Positions 8,502-18,096 of a DNA stretch of 64,000 bases are shown piece after piece. A program made the position numbers and the translations under genes. Under the pieces are notes generated by a model that searched no databases, had not been told where the DNA came from, and was given only the letters and a program-made list of their open reading frames with translations. Source of the stretch: Caulobacteraceae bacterium (GTDB taxonomy: Bacteria; Pseudomonadota; Alphaproteobacteria; Caulobacterales; Caulobacteraceae); NCBI GenBank assembly GCA_031291645.1, contig JARLIQ010000084.1, positions 19,035-83,034 on the forward strand. Reading direction: 5' to 3'. The first letter of the stretch is position 1; each line of letters opens with the position of its first letter.

Positions 8502-10583
8502 TTGGGCTTGCGCCATCTTGCGTGGCTTTGCGCCATCGCGTCGATAGGGTTAATTGTTGGAGCGGCGTCCGCGGCCGATACGCCCCCCAAGGTTGAGGGT
8601 GCGCCGGCCTCCGCCGGCGCGCCTTCGCTGGACGACTTTTTCAAGGATCCGGTGTTCAGCAGCGCCAAGCTGTCGCCGAACGGCCAGCACCTCGCCCTTG
8701 TCCAGACCGGTGCGATGAGCGGCGTGTTCGTCACCGACCTGGCGACGCGCAAGCTGATGCCGGCCCTGGCGCTGGCCGACAAGAACGGTCCCATCAAAGG
8801 CCTGTCGGTCGACTGGCTGGAGTGGAAGGACAACGACCGGCTGATCGTGGGCCTGACCCTGCTGGACATCCAGCACCGCGGGAACCGCCCGGACGGCCCG
8901 ATCGTCGGCTTGCGCTACGGACGGTTCATCCTGGCGGTCAACCGCGACGGCACAAACCCCGTCCAGCTGCTGAAGGGCGGGTTTTGGAACAGCCGCCGCG
9001 GGGGCCTCGTGGGGCTGCTGGACCGGCTGCGGGACGATCCAAACCATATCCTCGCCATGGCGCCGACCAACACCGGACCGTTCGGCGCGTGGAAGGTCGA
9101 CATCCGGACCGGCGAAGCCACCCTGGTGGAGGTCGGCGACGCGCGCACCCTTCTGTGGAAGACCGACAGCGCGGGGACGATTGTCGCCCGGCTCCGCGAG
9201 CTCAGCAACGGCGTCGTGATCGAAGGACGCAGCCCCGGCCAGACCCAGTGGACCACAATCGTCAAGCTGCGGGCCAAGGACCTGAAGGCACTCGACGACT
9301 TCGCCATCCTCGGCCCGACGGACAAGCCGGCGCGGCTCTATGTGGCCGCGCGGCCCAAGGACAAGAGCGAAGGCGACACCCGCAGCCTGCGCATCTACGA
9401 TTTCGCCGCCAAGACCCTCAGCGCGCCGATCTGGCCGGCGGAAAAATACGATATCGAGAGTGTCGTCTACGACGGCGACACCTACCAGCTACGGGGCGTC
9501 TGCTTCACCGCCGACGTCTACACGTGCGACTTCGAGGACCCGAACCTCAACGCCAATTTCCGGGCGATCGAGAAGTTCTTTCACAACAAGCGGAGCGTCA
9601 TCCCGATCTCGGTCGCCGACGACGGCCGCTGGTGGCTGTTCTCGGTCAGCGGGCCCGACGAGCCGGCGGGCTACTATCTGTTCGACTGGAAGACCAAGGT
9701 CATGGCTCTGCTCGGAGAGCGTTATGACCACCTGCCGACGGAGACCCTGGCGACGATGAGCCAGTGGAGCTACGCCGCCCGCGACGGCGTCTCCGTCCCG
9801 GCCTACCTCACCCGCCCACGCGCGGCGCCGCCGGGACCCTTGCCGCTGATCGTCATGCCGCATGGCGGGCCGGCAGCGAGGGACTCCTACGCCTTCGACA
9901 TCTGGGATCAGTTCCTCGCGACCCGCGGCTATCTGGTGTTCCAGCCCAACTTCCGAGGCTCCGGGGGCTATGGCGTGAGTTATGAGGAGGCTGGCGACGG
10001 GCAGTGGGGCGGCCGCATGGCCGACGACATCACCGACGGGGTGCGCAAGCTGATTGAGACCGGCCAGGCGGACCCGAAGCGAATCTGCATCTTCGGCGCC
10101 AGCTACGGCGGATACGCCGCCCTCTACGCCGGCGCGACCCACCCAGAACTCTACAAATGCGTTGTCTCATGGGCCGGGGTTGCTGACCTGGCCGCCATGC
10201 TCAACTACGAGAAGCTCACCTACGGCAAGGACTCCGAAGCCTATGCCTACTGGCGCAAGGCGATCGGCGATCCCGCGACCCAGGCCGACGCGGTGAAGAA
10301 GGCCTCTCCGCTGACCTACGCCGCGAGCTACGGCCCGCCTGTGTTGTTGATACACGGCCGCGACGACGAGATCGTCTCGCCCGAACAGTCGCGCAACATG
10401 GAAGCGGCGCTGAAAAAGGCCGGCAAGGACGTGAAGCTGTCGATCTACGCGGACGAAGAGCATCCCTCCTGGGAGACGAGCGACGAAAAGGCCGCGCTGG
10501 CCGAGATCATCACCTTCATCGAAGCGCACATCGCCCCGGCTACGCCGGCGGCCACGCCCGTGAAGACCGCCGCCGCGCCCTAA
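8502..10583 (+). CDS. S9 family serine peptidase (prolyl oligopeptidase fold)
   Basis: A 693-residue exported peptidase. The TTG start at 8502 gives a good signal peptide (LRHLAWLCAIASIGLIVGAASA) and has GGAG upstream. The middle is a beta-propeller-like region with WD-type blades (residues about 45-420). The C-terminal alpha/beta hydrolase domain has MPHGGPAARD, the nucleophile elbow GASYGGYAAL (Ser near 541), the Asp in IHGRDDEIV and the His in DEEHPSW, so the catalytic triad is complete. It probably cleaves peptides in the periplasm. Its TAA stop overlaps the stop of the convergent acyl-CoA dehydrogenase gene by two bases. Confidence 0.88.
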   Translation: MGLRHLAWLCAIASIGLIVGAASAADTPPKVEGAPASAGAPSLDDFFKDPVFSSAKLSPNGQHLALVQTGAMSGVFVTDLATRKLMPALALADKNGPIKGLSVDWLEWKDNDRLIVGLTLLDIQHRGNRPDGPIVGLRYGRFILAVNRDGTNPVQLLKGGFWNSRRGGLVGLLDRLRDDPNHILAMAPTNTGPFGAWKVDIRTGEATLVEVGDARTLLWKTDSAGTIVARLRELSNGVVIEGRSPGQTQWTTIVKLRAKDLKALDDFAILGPTDKPARLYVAARPKDKSEGDTRSLRIYDFAAKTLSAPIWPAEKYDIESVVYDGDTYQLRGVCFTADVYTCDFEDPNLNANFRAIEKFFHNKRSVIPISVADDGRWWLFSVSGPDEPAGYYLFDWKTKVMALLGERYDHLPTETLATMSQWSYAARDGVSVPAYLTRPRAAPPGPLPLIVMPHGGPAARDSYAFDIWDQFLATRGYLVFQPNFRGSGGYGVSYEEAGDGQWGGRMADDITDGVRKLIETGQADPKRICIFGASYGGYAALYAGATHPELYKCVVSWAGVADLAAMLNYEKLTYGKDSEAYAYWRKAIGDPATQADAVKKASPLTYAASYGPPVLLIHGRDDEIVSPEQSRNMEAALKKAGKDVKLSIYADEEHPSWETSDEKAALAEIITFIEAHIAPATPAATPVKTAAAP

Positions 10584-11749
10584 TAGCTCTTGGGCAGGTG
10601 CAGGACGCGCTCGGCGATGAAGTTCAGGATCATCTCGCGGCTGACCGGGGCGATGCGGGCGATCATGGCTTCGCGGAAATAGCGTTCGACGAAGTACTCC
10701 TTGGCGTAGCCCATGCCGCCGTGGGTCAGGACCGCGGTCTCGCAGGCGCGGAAGCCGGCCTCGGCGCCGAGGTACTTGGCCGCGTTGGCCTCGGCCCCGC
10801 AGTCCTTGCCGGCGTCGTAGAGGGCGGCGGCCTTGAACGCCATCAGGTTGGCCGCTTCGAGCTCGGCCCAGGACTTGGCGAGCGGATGCTGGATGCCCTG
10901 GTTCTGGCCGATCGGACGGCCGAAAACGACCCGCTCGTTGGCGTAGGTCGCCGCCCGCGCCAGGGCCGCGCGGCCCAGGCCCACGGCCTCGGCGGCGAAC
11001 AGCACCCGCTCGGGGTTCAGCCCGTGCAGCAGGTATTGGAAGCCCTTGCCCTCCTCGCCGACCAGGTCCTCGAACGGGACCTTCAAGTTGTCGATGAAGA
11101 GGGTGTTACACTCGACCGCCTTGCGGCCCATCTTCGGGATGGGGTTGGCCTCGATGTGCTCGCGGTTGAGGTCGGTATAGAACAGGCTGAGGCCTTGCGT
11201 CGGCTTGGCCACCTGGTCCTTGGGCGTGGTGCGGGCGATGATCAGGATCTTGTTGGCGCGCTGGGCGCCGGTGGTCCAGATCTTCCGCCCGTTGATCAGA
11301 TAGCCGTCGTTGGTGCGCTCGGCCCGCGTCTCCAGGCTCGAGGTATCCAGGCCCGAGTTCGGCTCGGTGACCGCGAAGCACATCTTGTCCTCGCCCGAGA
11401 TGATCCGGGGCAGCAGCATCTCGCGCTGGGCGTCCGAACCGAACTTCACCAGCGGCATCGGCCCGAAGATGTTCAGGTGGATCGAGGAGGCGCCGGAAAA
11501 GCCCGCGCCGGACTGGGCCACGGTCTGCATCATCACCGCCGCCTCGGTCAGGCCCAGGCCCGCGCCGCCCACGCGCTCGGGCATGACGACGCCCAGCCAG
11601 CCGCCCTCGGCCATGTCGGCGACGAAGTCCTCCGGATAGCGGCCGGTGTCGTCGGTCTTCAGCCAGTAGTCGTCGCCGTATTTGGCGCAGACCTTGGCGA
11701 CGCCCTCGCGGATGGCTTCCTGTTCCTCGGTCAACCAGAAGCTCGACAT
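10580..11749 (-). CDS. Acyl-CoA dehydrogenase
   Basis: A 389-residue FAD enzyme starting at ATG 11749, with AGGGA upstream. The three parts of the family are visible: an N-terminal helical domain (FWLTEEQEAIREGVAKV), a beta domain with the flavin/substrate signature CFAVTEPNSGLDTS, and a C-terminal domain with FGRPIGQNQGIQHPLA and THGGMGYAKEYFVERYFREA. These enzymes make trans-2-enoyl-CoA from acyl-CoA and pass electrons to ETF. The chain-length preference is not readable. It is the last gene of a reverse-strand group with an FAD oxidoreductase and a MaoC-type hydratase, which points to acyl-CoA breakdown. Confidence 0.9.
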   Translation of the reverse strand: MSSFWLTEEQEAIREGVAKVCAKYGDDYWLKTDDTGRYPEDFVADMAEGGWLGVVMPERVGGAGLGLTEAAVMMQTVAQSGAGFSGASSIHLNIFGPMPLVKFGSDAQREMLLPRIISGEDKMCFAVTEPNSGLDTSSLETRAERTNDGYLINGRKIWTTGAQRANKILIIARTTPKDQVAKPTQGLSLFYTDLNREHIEANPIPKMGRKAVECNTLFIDNLKVPFEDLVGEEGKGFQYLLHGLNPERVLFAAEAVGLGRAALARAATYANERVVFGRPIGQNQGIQHPLAKSWAELEAANLMAFKAAALYDAGKDCGAEANAAKYLGAEAGFRACETAVLTHGGMGYAKEYFVERYFREAMIARIAPVSREMILNFIAERVLHLPKSY

Positions 11750-11781
11750 GCCGTCCCTTCCCTCTTGCGTCTCTGCGTTTC

Positions 11782-12825
11782 TCAGGCGGACGCGAACCGC
11801 CGCGCGTCCAGCCGGGCCGCTTCGGGGCCAGGATCGCGGCCCGCCAGATACGCCGCCGTCATCCGCGCGACAAGCGGCGCGAGCAGCCAGCCGTTGCGCC
11901 GGGCCCCGGCCGCCAGGAACACGTCCCGCCGCTCGGACGGCCCGACCAGCGGCAGGCCGTCGGGCGTCGTGGCCCTCACCCCGGCCAGGGCCGCGAAGGG
12001 CGCGGCGGCCAGCGGGGGCGACAGGGCGGCGGCCAGACGGCGCAGGGCTTCGACCTTCTCCGGATCGAGCGCGCGGTCCGCCAGCCCCGCCTCCATGGTG
12101 GCGCCGACGCAAAGGCCGTCCGCGCCGCCGGTGGCGTAGCCCAGCCGGCAGCGCAGGGTCGCTTCGCCCGCCAGGGGCCCGCCGGGCGCGAAGCGCAGGA
12201 TGTGGCCCTTGATCGGCGAGAGGACGGCGAGTTCGGGCGCCAGGGCGGCCGGCTCGGCGCCGGTGGCGACCACCAGCGCGTCGGCCTGCACGGCCTCGCC
12301 CGTCGAGAGCACGGCTCGGCCGGGCTCGAACGCCGTCACCGAGGCCTGCGCCGTCCGCGCGCCCGCGCCCCGAGCCGCCGCCTGCAGCGCCGGCAGCGCC
12401 AGGGACGGGGCCAGCCGCCAGTCCTCCGGGGTGAAGAAGCCCCCGCCGGGCGCGTCCTCGACCCCGGCCCCCAGGGCCGCCAGGCCGGCCTGGCGCGTCT
12501 CGGCCAGGCCGGGCGGATCGTCCGCCAGCACCACCCAGCGGGCGCCGCCGCGCGTCAGGCCCACGGCCTGCGGGCCAATCCCTGCCAGGAGGTCCGGCCA
12601 GAGGTCCCGCGCCGCGGCAAGGAAGCCGAAATGGCCGGCCGAGGTCGGATCGAGCAGGGCCTCGAACGCCGGCGCCAGCATGCCGGCGGCTGCGCCCGAG
12701 GCGTTGTCGCCAATCCCAGCCGGATCGGCCAGGACCACCTCGGCCCCGCCGCGCGCCAGCTCCAGCGCGGTCGCGGTCCCGAAGGCGCCGGCGCCGGCGA
12801 CGAGTACGCGCTGTCCCCGGCTCAC
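11782..12825 (-). CDS. FAD-dependent oxidoreductase (DAO family)
   Basis: A 347-residue protein with an N-terminal dinucleotide-binding fold: VLVAGAGAFGTATALELARG (GxGxxG) and an acidic residue after the second strand (VVLADP). The next block, DNASGAAAGMLAP, and the late motif VRATTPDGLPLVGP are typical of the D-amino-acid oxidase/glycine oxidase (ThiO-like) family. Such enzymes oxidise amines or amino acids, with oxygen or quinones as acceptor. The gene lies 32 bp upstream of the acyl-CoA dehydrogenase and on the same strand. It is not beside thiamine genes, so a ThiO role is not supported. Confidence 0.8.
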   Translation of the reverse strand: MSRGQRVLVAGAGAFGTATALELARGGAEVVLADPAGIGDNASGAAAGMLAPAFEALLDPTSAGHFGFLAAARDLWPDLLAGIGPQAVGLTRGGARWVVLADDPPGLAETRQAGLAALGAGVEDAPGGGFFTPEDWRLAPSLALPALQAAARGAGARTAQASVTAFEPGRAVLSTGEAVQADALVVATGAEPAALAPELAVLSPIKGHILRFAPGGPLAGEATLRCRLGYATGGADGLCVGATMEAGLADRALDPEKVEALRRLAAALSPPLAAAPFAALAGVRATTPDGLPLVGPSERRDVFLAAGARRNGWLLAPLVARMTAAYLAGRDPGPEAARLDARRFASA

Positions 12826-12888
12826 CAGTCCGCCCGCAGGCTCTCCAGGACGCGCACGGTCCCGAACGGACTATGGGAAACGACCATC

Positions 12889-13410
12889 TCAGTAGGTCCC
12901 CATCCGGTCCTCAACCGCATGGCCGCGCTCGGGGATCAGCATGCTGCGCTTGAAGGTGCAGACCACCTCGCCGCGCTGGTTCTTGCCCGTGGTGCGGACG
13001 GTGACGACGCCCTGGCCGGGCCGCGACTTGGAGACCCGCTTCTCCAGCACCTCGCTCTCGGCGTAGAGGGTGTCGCCGGCGAACACCGGGTGGCTGAACT
13101 TGACCTCGTCCATCCCCAGGTTGGCGATGGTCTTCTGCGAGATGTCGCTGACGCTCATCCCGATCAGCAGGGCGAGCGTATAGGTCGAGACCACCAGGTT
13201 GCGGCCGAACTCGGTCGCCGCCCCGTATTCGGCGTCGAAGTGCAGGGGATGGGTGTTCAGCGTCAGCAGGGTGAAGAGGTGGTTGTCGCTCTCCAGCACC
13301 GTCTTGCCGGGCCGGTGCTCATAGACGTCGCCGACCTGGAAGTCCTCGAAGTAGCGGCCGAAGGTCTCGCGGTAGCGCTGCGGGCCGATCTCTTTCCAGT
13401 TCTGCACCAT
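12889..13410 (-). CDS. MaoC-like enoyl-CoA hydratase
   Basis: A 173-residue protein starting at ATG 13410, with GGAGGA 4 bases upstream. A single hotdog-fold domain is visible: the approach strand (YFEDFQVGDVYEH), the hydratase helix region LNTHPLHFDAEYGAATEFG with the catalytic Asp/His pair of MaoC hydratases, and the C-terminal strand motif VTVRTTGKNQRGEVVCTFKR. MaoC proteins add water to enoyl-CoA. With the acyl-CoA dehydrogenase two genes downstream this gives the first two steps of a beta-oxidation-like route. No thiolase or hydroxyacyl-CoA dehydrogenase is in the window. Confidence 0.85.
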   Translation of the reverse strand: MVQNWKEIGPQRYRETFGRYFEDFQVGDVYEHRPGKTVLESDNHLFTLLTLNTHPLHFDAEYGAATEFGRNLVVSTYTLALLIGMSVSDISQKTIANLGMDEVKFSHPVFAGDTLYAESEVLEKRVSKSRPGQGVVTVRTTGKNQRGEVVCTFKRSMLIPERGHAVEDRMGTY

Positions 13411-13476
13411 GTCGTCCTCCGCCGTCCTTGCCCGCGGCGCCTTCAATAGCCCATCCGCCGCCCAAGCAAAGCCGGC

Positions 13477-14901
<1,425 letters not shown>

Positions 14902-15409
14902 CGCTGTCTCCTGTGGGCGCGCCGGCGCGATTGGCCGCGTCGAAGCGGGTTTTAGCCGCCCGGCGCGGTCCAGGCGAGCCGCCGGGCGGCCTTCGCTCTC
15001 GCGAGGCGGCGGGCGTCGGCAACGTGGGAGCGCCGACCTGGCGGCGCCGCCAGCCGGCTCGGACGAAGCGCCCGCGCCGGCCCCATCAATATCACCACCA
15101 GAGAGGATTGATTTTCGGAGCGAAAACGCAAATCCCCACGCCCTCTCTCTGAACATCACGGGCAGGAACGGCTCCGAGATCCGGTCGTCGCGATCGATCA
15201 ACCGCTCTTGCCTGAGCGAGATGACTCGATACCGGCGCCCGGGTTACTTTCGTCGAAGTGCATCCATGGTCGAACCCAGTGCGCCGATGCGATTGATACT
15301 CGTCAATGCGGCTGGCCTCTTCCCCTCTAGTCTGGTGGGGAGCCGGGCTCTGTCTCAGCCCAGGCAGGCTCGCATCATCGGGGCCTCAACAAGACGGGTG
15401 GAAGAGACG
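14902..15409. other. Long intergenic region before the Tad locus
   Basis: About 510 bases between divergent genes with no convincing coding sequence. It should hold the promoters of the M20 peptidase and of the TadE-like genes. The one clear signal is the FNR/FixK-type box at 15,293-15,306. I see no tRNA, riboswitch or terminator fold in it. Confidence 0.5.
15293..15306 (+). promoter_or_regulatory. FNR/FixK-type box upstream of tadE-like genes
   Basis: TTGAT-ACTC-GTCAA is a perfect match to the Crp/Fnr-type palindrome TTGAY-N4-RTCAA. Its centre is 110 bp before the first TadE-like start. A possible -10 (TAGTCT, 15,328-15,333) is centred 31 bp downstream, the distance expected for a class II activator site centred at -41.5. 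Confidence 0.6.
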
Positions 15410-15874
15410 ATGATTGCGCGACCGATCCGCCATCTGCTGACCCGCCTTCGCGCCGACCAACGAGGCTTGGCGGCGATAGAACTCGCCATCATCGCGCCTA
15501 TGCTGGTCCTTCTGCTGGTGGCGACGGAGGAACTCGGCTTCGCCGTGCGGCAGCAGATGCAGGTCCAGGACGCCGCAGCGGCCGGCGCGCTCTACGCCAC
15601 CGAGTATGGATGGGACCAGGCCGGGATCGCTTCGGCCGTCACCACCGCCAAGTCTTCGAGTGGAATCGCGGCGACGCCGACACCGGTGCTGTTCTGCGGC
15701 TGTCCGTCGGTCACCGGCGTCTCCACGGCCACGTGCGGCGCAACCTGTGCGGACGGCTCCACTGCGCGGCAGTACGTGCAGGTCAGCGCATCGCTGACGC
15801 GGACGACCCTGTTGCCGTCCCAGTTGCCGTTGCCGACCACCCTCACCGCCACGGCGACCACGAGGCTCCCATGA
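15410..15874 (+). CDS. tadE: TadE-like minor pilin
   Basis: A 154-residue protein starting at ATG 15410 with GGAAGAG upstream. Near the N-terminus the motif RADQRGLAAIELAIIAPMLVLLLVA (residues about 14-38) is the TadE signature: a basic stretch and Gly, then a glutamate six residues into a hydrophobic helix. TadE/TadF are pseudopilins of the Tad pilus, held in the inner membrane and cut by the prepilin peptidase. The C-terminal part is Thr/Ser-rich with five cysteines (CGCPSVTGVSTATCGATC), probably disulfide-bonded in the periplasm. Its TGA overlaps the next start (ATGA). Confidence 0.8.
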   Translation: MIARPIRHLLTRLRADQRGLAAIELAIIAPMLVLLLVATEELGFAVRQQMQVQDAAAAGALYATEYGWDQAGIASAVTTAKSSSGIAATPTPVLFCGCPSVTGVSTATCGATCADGSTARQYVQVSASLTRTTLLPSQLPLPTTLTATATTRLP

Positions 15875-16287
15875 TCGGCTGGGACAAGCGCCGCGGCGGC
15901 CGCGGCTTGCTTCGGAGCCAACCCGCCGGCGCCACCACCCTCGAATTCGCCCTGGTGCTGCCCATCTTCCTGCTGTTCCTGCTCGGCGTCATGGACATCG
16001 GACGCCTGCTCTGGACCCAGGCCACGCTCGACTATGCGACCGACGCGGCCGCACGATGCGCCGCGGTCGACACCACCCAGTGCGCCACGACCTCGCAGGT
16101 TCAAACCTATGCGGCGTCGCGGGCCTTTGGCATGACTCTGGCTTCGTCCGCCTTCAGCGTGACGTCCGCGACCTGCGGATGGCGGGTGTCCGCGTCGACG
16201 CCCTTCAGTTTCGTGACGCCGTGGATCTATGGCGGGAGCCTCACGCTGGTCGCCAACGCCTGCTACCCGACCGAGCCGACGTCATGA
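15871..16287 (+). CDS. Second TadE-like minor pilin
   Basis: A 138-residue protein starting at ATG 15871, which overlaps the preceding stop by 4 bases and implies coupled translation. The N-terminal segment QPAGATTLEFALVLPIFLLF (about 17-36) repeats the TadE pattern of Gly, Glu and a hydrophobic helix. Four cysteines follow (RCAAVDTTQC, SATCGW, NACYP), which could form periplasmic disulfides. It probably serves with the upstream gene as the TadE/TadF pair of the pilus. A long TadG-type protein with a von Willebrand domain is absent. It is convergent with the TadD-like gene, 14 bp away. Confidence 0.75.
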   Translation: MIGWDKRRGGRGLLRSQPAGATTLEFALVLPIFLLFLLGVMDIGRLLWTQATLDYATDAAARCAAVDTTQCATTSQVQTYAASRAFGMTLASSAFSVTSATCGWRVSASTPFSFVTPWIYGGSLTLVANACYPTEPTS

Positions 16288-16301
16288 CGCCGCGCCGGCC
16301 G

Positions 16302-17117
16302 CTACTTGCCGCGGCCGCGCACGAAATCGAAGAAGCGCTGGTTGCCGTCCGCGGCCGGCGCGTCCAGGTCCGCCCGGCTCAGCGCCATGGCCTGGTCCCG
16401 GTCACCCTTTAATCCATAGATCAAGGCCAGGTTCTGGCGGACGCGGGGCGTGGCGTTGGCCGACTTCGCCATGGGCGTCAGCAGTTCGATGGCTTCCTGG
16501 TACTGTCCGGTGATCGCCAGCGACAGGGCCAGGTCGTTGCGCGCGGCGACGCTCCTGGGCTCAACCGCAAGCGCCAGCCGATAGGACGCCTGCGCCTCGC
16601 CGTGGCGCCCCGCCGCATCCAGCGCGACGCCCAGGTCCACTTGGGCGCGCTCGTCGTGAGGCGCCAGCGTCGTGGCCCGCTGGGCGTATTCCAGGGCCTT
16701 CTGCGGTTCGGACAGTCTCACATAGCAGCGCTGCAGACCCAGCAGGGCGTCGACCCCGGCCTTCGACCTTGGATCGATCCCTTGATAGACGCCGATGGCG
16801 TCATCGATGAGCCCGCTCTGCAGCAACGTGTCCGCATATTCGACCTGCACAGCCGGATCGGCGCCCTTCCCGGCGATCCGGCGATACAGACCAAGAGCGG
16901 CCGACAGGTCGCCCGACGACCGCGCAGCCCGCGCGAGTTGAATCGTGGTCTTGACCCCGGCAGCCGACAGTTGCGTTTCCTTGCCTCTCGCCAAGTCCTT
17001 ACCATCGACAGTTGACGCGCCAAAACAAGCGCATATCATGATGATGGGCATCATGTTTTTCGATATTTTCGCTCGAACGCTAGCGGTTTCAGTTCCTGGT
17101 GAGTCTTTAAATCTCAT
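16302..17117 (-). CDS. TadD-like tetratricopeptide repeat protein
   Basis: A 271-residue TPR protein. The hydrophobic stretch MMPIIMICACFGAS (about 21-35) looks like a signal or lipoprotein leader, although the lipobox is imperfect. Translation may therefore start at the second Met cluster (17054) rather than at 17117. Repeats such as AARSSGDLSAALGLYRRIA, YAQRATTLAPHDERAQVDLG, ALDAAGRHGEAQASYRLALA and LAITGQYQEAIELL form about five TPRs. TadD proteins are outer-membrane-associated assembly factors that help the secretin. It is transcribed against the rest of the locus, and its upstream region has lower GC than its neighbours. Confidence 0.7.
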   Translation of the reverse strand: MRFKDSPGTETASVRAKISKNMMPIIMICACFGASTVDGKDLARGKETQLSAAGVKTTIQLARAARSSGDLSAALGLYRRIAGKGADPAVQVEYADTLLQSGLIDDAIGVYQGIDPRSKAGVDALLGLQRCYVRLSEPQKALEYAQRATTLAPHDERAQVDLGVALDAAGRHGEAQASYRLALAVEPRSVAARNDLALSLAITGQYQEAIELLTPMAKSANATPRVRQNLALIYGLKGDRDQAMALSRADLDAPAADGNQRFFDFVRGRGK

Positions 17118-17219
17118 TGTCGGATTCCTTCGCCGTTTCTCATTGTATCACTTGGTGATGATAATTTTAAAATGACTCTACCATGGAGTTCGATTTCGCC
17201 ATGAATGGCCACGATGGCT

Positions 17220-17233
17220 TTGATTTACGTCAA
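17220..17233 (+). promoter_or_regulatory. FNR/FixK-type box upstream of the Flp pilin gene
   Basis: TTGAT-TTAC-GTCAA is a perfect TTGAY-N4-RTCAA palindrome. A plausible -10 element TTACAT (17,256-17,261) is centred 32 bp downstream of the box centre, close to the spacing of class II FNR/FixK promoters. The pilin start codon is at 17,311. Confidence 0.65.
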
Positions 17234-17310
17234 TGTTTCGGTTGTGTGTCAGCGCTTACATGCCACCAGACAGCATTGGCTGTCACCACCCAAACGGGAG
17301 AGAGATAGTC

Positions 17311-17487
17311 ATGGGTAGCATTTCGAAAAGAATCGCCGACATGTTCGGGCTGCGGTCCGAGGAAGGCGTCACCGCCATCGAGTACGGCCTGCTCGCAGGC
17401 TTGATCGCGGTGGCCATCGTTGCGGCGGTCACCCTGGTCGGCACCAACCTGGCGACCACGTTCAACACCATCGCCACCAAGATCTGA
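17311..17487 (+). CDS. flp: Flp family type IVb major pilin
   Basis: A 58-residue prepilin starting at ATG 17311, with GGGAGAG upstream. The leader MGSISKRIADMFGLRSEEG ends at the glycine cut by the prepilin peptidase. The mature protein starts VTAIEYGLLAGLIAVAIVAA, the Flp motif with Glu5 and Tyr6 after the cut site. It is the main subunit of the Tad (Flp) pilus used for surface attachment. An FNR/FixK-type box lies upstream. The rest of the machinery (cpaA to tadC) follows on the same strand. Confidence 0.93.
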   Translation: MGSISKRIADMFGLRSEEGVTAIEYGLLAGLIAVAIVAAVTLVGTNLATTFNTIATKI

Positions 17488-17568
17488 CGCCGCCGCCGGC
17501 AGGCCCGGCGGGTGAGCGAGGGTGTCGCCCTCGAGGATTTCCTCGGGGTCAGGGTCCGAGGTCGAGGG

Positions 17569-18096
17569 ATGAGCAGTTCTGTCGCCATTCTCCTTCAGAG
17601 CACCGGCCTCGGCGGTCTCCTCCTGGCCGCCGGGGAGGACCTCAGGGCCCGCATCATCCGCAACCAGCTGGCGCTCTGGGTGCTGGGCGCGGGCCTGGCG
17701 TCTCGCCTGGTCGTCGATGGTTGGGCGAGCTGGCTCAGCGCCGTGACGGCGCTGGCGGTCTTTGTCCCGCTCGGCCTCCTGGTTCCTCGTAATGTGATTG
17801 GCGGCGGGGACGCGAAGATGATCGCCGCCGCCACCTGCCTGTTCGAGCCGACCCGTGTTCCACAACTCTTGCTGGCCATCGCCCTGGCCGGGGGGGCGCT
17901 TGCCGTCACCTATATGGCGGTCTCGCGCATGTTCAGGTCACGGTGGGTCGGGCGGCCGGCGCCTTCGGACGAACGCGCGCCTTCCCCAGGCCTCGTCGAA
18001 CCCAAGGCGGCCAGAACCGCCTCGAAGACGTCGATACCTTTCGGTGTCGCCATCTTTGCCGGCTCCGCCTTCGTCTTTCTGCAAGAGGCGTTCTGA
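17569..18096 (+). CDS. cpaA: Prepilin peptidase CpaA/TadV
   Basis: A 175-residue membrane protease. The ATG at 17569 with GAGGTCGAGGG upstream is preferred; an in-frame GTG at 17512 would add 19 polar residues. The two catalytic aspartates of the A24 family are visible: Asp in GEDLRARIIRNQL near the N-terminus and Asp in GGGDAKMIAAATC near residue 83. Four or five hydrophobic helices are present. CpaA cuts Flp and TadE-type prepilins on the cytoplasmic side of the inner membrane. The N-methylation domain of the PilD type is absent, as usual for Tad systems. Its stop overlaps the cpaB start by one base. Confidence 0.88.
   Translation: MSSSVAILLQSTGLGGLLLAAGEDLRARIIRNQLALWVLGAGLASRLVVDGWASWLSAVTALAVFVPLGLLVPRNVIGGGDAKMIAAATCLFEPTRVPQLLLAIALAGGALAVTYMAVSRMFRSRWVGRPAPSDERAPSPGLVEPKAARTASKTSIPFGVAIFAGSAFVFLQEAF

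Noticed and set aside
17512..17568. Upstream GTG start for cpaA
   Set aside because: It adds 19 polar residues before the first helix; the ATG at 17569 has a better ribosome site and fits family length.
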